Position numbers and translations under genes: made by a program
Origin: Candidatus Desantisiibacteriota bacterium
Lineage (GTDB): Bacteria; JACRDZ01
NCBI GenBank assembly: GCA_016209155.1
Contig: JACQWU010000240.1
Location: 1 to 8,596 of the forward strand
DNA length: 8,596 nucleotides
Direction: 5' to 3'
Part shown: positions 5,843 through 8,596 of the stretch, piece by piece
How the letters are laid out: the number at the start of each line of letters is the position of its first letter
Position numbering within the stretch: position 1 is the stretch's first letter
Notes under the pieces: model-generated
What the model was told of the DNA's origin: nothing
What the model saw: the letters and a program-made list of their open reading frames with translations, nothing else
The model's database searches: none

Positions 5843-5989
5843 CTAATCAGCTAAATCATTACCATGCGCGTAATTTCTTTTTTCATAAAGATTATACGCA
5901 ACCTCGCTGATTTTTTTATCCAATTGTGTTTTTGATAAATGATCCTTTGAAACTTTAGAATTTAAATCTAAATCGGTTTTTTTTGCCAT
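5843..5989 (-). CDS. DUF2934 small protein, truncated by an in-frame TAG
   Basis: The 48 residues begin MAKKTDLDLNSKVSKDH and contain ISEVAYNLYEKRNYAHGNDLAD. This is the DUF2934 signature (AYxLYExRG, HGxDLxDWxxAE), a family of small uncharacterised proteins. The reading frame stops at TAG (5845-5843) exactly where the family has its conserved Trp of DW. After the TAG the same frame continues with IEAEKLVKKRN and ends at TAA 5792, which restores the family's ending and brings the gene to within 16 bases of the next start. One base (TGG to TAG) accounts for this, so it is either a recent nonsense mutation or a sequence error; the shortened protein keeps most of the domain. A strong AAGGAGA lies upstream of the ATG. 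Function unknown. Confidence 0.8.
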   Translation of the reverse strand: MAKKTDLDLNSKVSKDHLSKTQLDKKISEVAYNLYEKRNYAHGNDLAD

Positions 5990-6029
5990 TGGTAATATCT
6001 CCTTTTTTTAAATTAAGTTTAGTTGAATT

Positions 6030-6812
6030 TTATAGTAAAATAAACAATAATCTCAGCTTGCTACGAGGTATCTTATTTTCCAGTTTTTTTAAAAATTTTT
6101 GTATTCTTTTTGCATTTGTTCCGATATCGCTTCTGCCGACTCTTGAGACAGAACTGAGGTCAATCCGGCTTGAATTATCAAAAGGTGTGATACGTATCAC
6201 AATATCATCCTTGAATCCAAACCAGAATGTTCTGTCTGTTGCTTCAATGAATCCCTCATTTTGTTTTGTATTTACAATTTCCCAGTTCATTTCCTTAGCT
6301 ATTGCGAGGCAAAGTTCATACGCATCTATCTTTATAAGTTTAATTATAGTGGGTTTAATATCCGGATATGCTTTAATCTGCTGTGAACTTATCTGTTTTC
6401 CACCATATTCAGGAGGATTTGGAGCGTCTTTACGCAGCTTCAAAATCATATCAAATTCGGGTGGATTTTCTATGTCGGTAGTAATATCATGGATAGCCGG
6501 AACGCTCTTAGCAGTATACATCCATTTTAGAGCTATACTTAACACTGAAATACTTATTAAAAAGCCAATTATAGAAAGAGTAAATGCGGGTTTAGATTGT
6601 TTATTTACTGTAAGTATACAAAGGACTAAGGTTATGACAAATGCAATCATTTCAGCGTATACTGCCCACCTGAATATTTTTAGACCGGTTCGGAAATCCC
6701 ATAATGCCCATCTCGTACCTAAGCCGGAGAAAATAGCGGTTAGAGTAAAAACGATTGCTAAATAGAAACCTGCAAATGCAAAAATTAAAATATTGTTTTG
6801 CTCTTTTATCAT
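6030..6812 (-). CDS. DUF1499 membrane protein
   Basis: The product has 260 residues. Three membrane helices (about 8-30, 48-69 and 77-97) are followed by a C-terminal DUF1499 domain (about 105-250). The VPAIHDITTD stretch at 104-113, then GFIEATDRTFWFGFKDD, IRITP and SRVGRSDIGTNAKRI, are recognisable DUF1499 features. The domain faces either the periplasm or cytosol; its role is unknown. A longer reading frame opens with TTG at 6830, but I chose ATG at 6812 because GGAG lies seven bases before it and the TTG has no ribosome site. It is third in the unit between the ferritin-helix-like gene (22 bases upstream) and the DUF2934 gene (40 bases downstream). Confidence 0.88.
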   Translation of the reverse strand: MIKEQNNILIFAFAGFYLAIVFTLTAIFSGLGTRWALWDFRTGLKIFRWAVYAEMIAFVITLVLCILTVNKQSKPAFTLSIIGFLISISVLSIALKWMYTAKSVPAIHDITTDIENPPEFDMILKLRKDAPNPPEYGGKQISSQQIKAYPDIKPTIIKLIKIDAYELCLAIAKEMNWEIVNTKQNEGFIEATDRTFWFGFKDDIVIRITPFDNSSRIDLSSVSRVGRSDIGTNAKRIQKFLKKLENKIPRSKLRLLFILL

Positions 6813-6834
6813 TTTTATTCTCCGTTTCAATTCT

Positions 6835-7002
6835 CTAATCCTTTTTTATTTTTTCCATAGTTCGAATTGATTTTTTTAAGGTATTCAATAATTCTTTTTG
6901 AGCCAATCTGGCATTGACCATATATTGAATCCTGAAAGCGTGTTCCAGTTCCCTTCCCCTGCTCAGTATTTTATTTAATTCCTCTTTTATTTTATCCATC
7001 AT
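6835..7002 (-). CDS. Small ferritin-helix-like protein 2
   Basis: The 55 residues run from MMDKIKEELNKILSRG through ELEHAFRIQYMV to a basic tail MEKIKKD. It is highly helical, without cysteines or membrane segment. It is the paralog of the protein at 4297-4506 and shows the natural end of that family, so the protein is short by design and not cut. The EHAxxIQY stretch resembles helix A of ferritin-like proteins. Two ATGs stand in a row (7002 and 6999); AAGG lies upstream and the paralog suggests the second may be the real start. It sits 24 bases after the barrel-like gene. Both copies are in units with the same triple-repeat promoter. Function unknown. Confidence 0.75.
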   Translation of the reverse strand: MMDKIKEELNKILSRGRELEHAFRIQYMVNARLAQKELLNTLKKSIRTMEKIKKD

Positions 7003-7026
7003 AATATCCTTTTAATTCACTACTAC

Positions 7027-7515
7027 TCACTGAAAATAATATCTGACGCCAAACCCCGCGTTCATTTTAAATTCTGAACCTGGTATCAGGTCAAGAATAG
7101 GTACAACTTCAAGAAAAATTTCAATAGGGTCGATTGAAAAAAGATAATTTATTCCTATTGGAATCCGAATACCGGCTTTTGTATCCGCATTCTTATCAGT
7201 TATAAATTTGATTCCTGTACCAACACCATAATAAAGAATAATATCTTTATTCATATTTAATTCATTTAATTTATTAAAGTTGTGCACAAGATAATCAAAA
7301 TGGAGATTTAAGTTGTTATTATTTCCTGTTGACCATGCAATGCCGCCATCAATTGCAATGTCTGGCCCTGTCCACATTTTGCCGCTTAATCCACTCGGCT
7401 CACCCAAAATAATTCCTAAACCAAGTTTCCTGTTTTGTGGTATATTAACCTGCGCTGACGCGCTGATACAAAGTAATAATGTAATTAATCCAAAAAAAAT
7501 AAATGTTTTAAACAT
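7027..7515 (-). CDS. Exported protein, probable small outer-membrane beta-barrel
   Basis: The 162 residues start with a clear signal peptide (MFKTFIFFGLI) with likely cleavage after ASA at 19-21. The mature part alternates hydrophobic and polar residues as in beta strands, with glycine and aromatic residues, e.g. LGLGIILGEPSGLSGKMW, HFDYLVHNF and LYYGVGTGIKF, and ends in YYF-Q, close to the C-terminal aromatic signature of outer-membrane barrels. It resembles widespread small uncharacterised barrel proteins with the LGEPxGLSGK motif. This supports a diderm host. It is the first gene of a five-gene unit; AAGGAGA lies before the ATG. No function can be given beyond an envelope role. Confidence 0.8.
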   Translation of the reverse strand: MFKTFIFFGLITLLLCISASAQVNIPQNRKLGLGIILGEPSGLSGKMWTGPDIAIDGGIAWSTGNNNNLNLHFDYLVHNFNKLNELNMNKDIILYYGVGTGIKFITDKNADTKAGIRIPIGINYLFSIDPIEIFLEVVPILDLIPGSEFKMNAGFGVRYYFQ

Positions 7516-7596
7516 ACCATCTCCTTTTGCTCATAATAACACAATTTTACTTTTTATTTCTATTCTAAGAGCGCTTGTTGATCTATAACTATGTTT

Positions 7597-7660
7597 ATTA
7601 TATAAAAAAAGATAAAAATGTTAATTGGTTGATTCCCCTTTTTATTGACTTACTACTACT
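7597..7660 (-). promoter_or_regulatory. Promoter of the five-gene envelope unit with triple direct repeat
   Basis: On the minus strand AGTAG (7660-7656), AGTCA (7650-7646) and AGGGG (7639-7635) repeat with 10- and 11-base steps, then TATAAT (7602-7597) follows 33 bases later. The spacing is the same as in the rubredoxin unit. The -10 lies about 80 bases from the ATG at 7515, so the leader is fairly long. The outer two repeats are more diverged here than in the other copies; the central AGTCAATAAAAAG is fully kept. Confidence 0.55.
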
Positions 7661-7747
7661 TTCGGTAAAAGCGAGAACAAACCGGTTTTGGTTTCGTTCA
7701 TGGGGGGGTAAAGATGCAGGGACTGCCAGAGGAAGATAGAAACAATG

Positions 7748-7931
7748 GGTGTGAAAAAATTGAAAATATAAAAACAAAAATTTCCATCTTGAATTTTTGG
7801 TAGGGGTTCGATTTATCGAACCCTTTTACGGGCTTGATAAATCAAGCCCCTACAATGTTTAATTTTCATTTTTTATCGAGATAGGGGGTCTCTGATATAA
7901 AAAACGCGTTTTTATCAATTTTTTTCACACC
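7748..7931. repeat. ~180-base inverted-repeat-bounded intergenic element
   Basis: GGTGTGAAAAAATTGA (7748-7763) is matched in inverse at 7915-7931, with one extra T in the run. In between lie the double hairpin at 7800-7853 and an AAAAACGCGTTTTT palindrome (7900-7913). There is no convincing ORF. The arrangement resembles a small non-autonomous mobile element with terminal inverted repeats, but no target-site duplication is evident. Together with the hairpin at 7966 it fills most of the 530-base gene-free stretch between the superoxide reductase and the unit at 7515; the remaining part (7661-7747) holds only a run of seven G (7702-7708) and nothing else I can name. Confidence 0.45.
7800..7853. 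repeat. Double-hairpin palindromic repeat
   Basis: Two similar hairpins stand side by side: GGGTTCGAT/ATCGAACCC (7804-7812/7815-7823) and GGGCTTGAT/ATCAAGCCC (7830-7838/7841-7849), each with a two-base loop and joined by TTTTAC. GTAGGGG (7800-7806) and CCCCTAC (7847-7853) bracket the pair. This twin-stem plan with bracketing arms is a typical dispersed repeat of bacterial intergenic DNA. No coding role. Confidence 0.8.
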
Positions 7932-7965
7932 TTCTCAGTTATTGGTGGAAATTATTGCAGTTAAT

Positions 7966-8009
7966 GTAGATACGCAAAATTTTGGAGACGCAAAATTTTG
8001 CGTCTCTAC
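7966..8009. repeat. GTAGAGACGCAAAA-type palindromic repeat, possible SOR terminator
   Basis: The arms 7966-7984 and 7991-8009 are complementary at 18 of 19 positions around a 6-base loop, and a perfect 22-base palindrome (7985-8006) overlaps the right arm. The element looks like a palindromic repeat (GTAGAGACGCAAAA plus its complement) in which the central part has been duplicated. It begins about 37 bases past the superoxide reductase stop and could end that transcript. It is likely a dispersed repeat family. Confidence 0.75.
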
Positions 8010-8045
8010 AAAATATCGGTTACCTTCTCATTTAAAATATGGAAT

Positions 8046-8438
8046 TTACCCCATTAACTCTTTTGAGCTCATCCACAACCCATGTATATTGCAGTAGCTT
8101 GAGGCATAAATTGTTCCGGGTTTTTCTGTCTTAAAACTTAAGGTAATTTCATGATGTGTATATACTGAACTTGTATCAGCCCCTTGAGCAGATTCTCCGT
8201 GAGCGCTAAATTCCGACCTGCCTATATAGCAGGGAAATTTTTCTCCCTTTGGGTGGAAATAAACGTCGATCCATCGGATATGATGTTCTGTTTTATTCGG
8301 ATGAGCTATTTCCTTGCCGACAGAAACCGTAACTTTAATGAAATCTCCCTTTTTTAATTTATCCGGTGCTTCAATCACGGGGACATGTTTTTCCTTTTTG
8401 AAATCATCGGACTGGAATAATTCTTTAAAATCCGCCAT
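8046..8438 (-). CDS. sorA: Superoxide reductase, one-iron neelaredoxin type
   Basis: This cytosolic enzyme reduces superoxide to hydrogen peroxide without making O2, typical of anaerobes. The 130 residues form the single SOR domain. All ligands of the Fe(His4)(Cys) centre are present: H18 in EKHVP (with E16 and K17, the residues that gate and attract substrate), H46 and H52 in HPNKTEHHIRWI, and C116 and H119 in the CNIHGLW motif. The N-terminal desulforedoxin domain of two-iron desulfoferrodoxins is absent; instead a desulforedoxin-like protein is encoded 27 bases upstream. AAGGAG stands seven bases before the ATG at 8438. Electrons should come from rubredoxin or that small protein. Assignment is very secure. 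Confidence 0.96.
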   Translation of the reverse strand: MADFKELFQSDDFKKEKHVPVIEAPDKLKKGDFIKVTVSVGKEIAHPNKTEHHIRWIDVYFHPKGEKFPCYIGRSEFSAHGESAQGADTSSVYTHHEITLSFKTEKPGTIYASSYCNIHGLWMSSKELMG

Positions 8439-8465
8439 GTTAATCTCCTTTTCAAAATTTTAAGA

Positions 8466-8596
8466 TTACATACATCTCATATCCTCTCCGCAGCAAACAA
8501 GATCACAAGTATCACAGTCGGATATATCCTCGAACGCGATAACCTTACCGCATGAATCACAGATATATTTATTCTCTTTTTTTGCTTTTTGATTTA
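8466..8596 (-). CDS. Desulforedoxin-like small metal protein, N-terminus outside window
   Basis: I translated 42 residues ending at TAA 8468-8466; the start lies beyond the window. The visible part reads a lysine-rich stretch, YICDSCGKVIAFED, ISDCDTCDLVCCGEDM and RCM. C12-x2-C15 and the adjacent pair C34-C35 followed by GEDM are the Fe(Cys)4 pattern of desulforedoxin, the domain fused to the N-terminus of two-iron superoxide reductases. Three extra cysteines (C27, C30, C41) are unusual: the C27-x2-C30 pair is inserted in the loop, so a zinc ribbon or a different iron site is an alternative. Its place 27 bases before the superoxide reductase suggests it is the electron donor or a partner subunit. 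Numbering is relative to the first visible residue. Confidence 0.8.
   Translation of the reverse strand, partial: NQKAKKENKYICDSCGKVIAFEDISDCDTCDLVCCGEDMRCM

Noticed and set aside
5843-5845. Genome-wide recoding of TAG as Trp
   Set aside because: The gene at 6835-7002 ends naturally with TAG, and TGA and TAA are also used as stops; one changed codon is a simpler explanation.
5983-6765. Long plus-strand open frame opposite the DUF1499 gene
   Set aside because: Shadow of a well-supported minus-strand gene with conserved domain motifs.
6813-6830. TTG start giving the DUF1499 protein six more residues
   Set aside because: The GGAG ribosome site lies inside this stretch, seven bases before ATG 6812, so the ATG is the better start.
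7714-7803. A 29-codon plus-strand ORF (MQGLPEEDRNNG...) after a run of seven G
   Set aside because: No family resemblance, it stops in the twin-hairpin repeat and lies opposite to all other genes; probably chance.
1-8596. CRISPR array, tRNA, rRNA, or intact insertion sequence
   Set aside because: I saw no regularly spaced direct repeats with spacers, no cloverleaf or rRNA signature and no transposase gene.

Overview
The window is AT-rich bacterial DNA. Every gene I can support, fifteen in all, lies on the minus strand. A lipoprotein and a signal-peptide protein that looks like an outer-membrane barrel point to a diderm. The enzymes present (flavodiiron protein, superoxide reductase, a separate desulforedoxin-like protein, rubredoxin, OsmC, WrbA) are the usual oxygen and ROS defence of an anaerobe or microaerophile. 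TGA, TAA and TAG are all used as stops. The abundance of small palindromic repeats fits an uncultured lineage, but the phylum cannot be fixed from the sequence alone.

Layout in transcription order, from high to low coordinates. (1) 8596-8046: a partial desulforedoxin-like small protein followed by a one-domain superoxide reductase, i.e. a desulfoferrodoxin split over two genes. (2) 8045-7516: a gene-free stretch of about 530 bases holding two palindromic repeat elements and a promoter. (3) 7515-4687: a five-gene unit made of a barrel-like exported protein, a 55-residue ferritin-helix-like protein, a DUF1499 membrane protein, a DUF2934 gene cut by a TAG stop, and a lipoprotein of the sorbosone/PQQ-type sugar dehydrogenase fold. 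(4) 4506-3875: a second ferritin-helix-like protein overlapping an OsmC peroxiredoxin. (5) 3728-2914: a membrane-anchored rubredoxin, a 39-residue protein sharing its membrane anchor, and a four-helix membrane protein. (6) 2919-2741: a roughly 180-base composite of nested hairpins. (7) 2661-1: an AraC-type response regulator, a class A flavodiiron protein and WrbA (its C-terminus runs off the window).

The main regulatory observation is that units 3, 4 and 5 each carry the same three-part direct repeat upstream of the first gene: on the minus strand AGTGG-like, AGTCA, AGTGG-like, with exactly 10 and 11 base periods, ending 33-34 bases before a TATAAT-like -10 box. This suggests a small regulon in which one activator switches on rubredoxin, OsmC and the envelope unit together. 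The response regulator of unit 6/7 is a candidate binder, but that is inference. The OsmC unit also has a 7-1-7 palindrome, of the kind bound by Fur/PerR proteins, over its -10 region.

A working picture: the flavodiiron protein removes O2 (or NO), superoxide reductase removes superoxide, OsmC removes organic peroxides, WrbA keeps quinones reduced, and rubredoxin/desulforedoxin proteins supply electrons, one of them apparently from the membrane.
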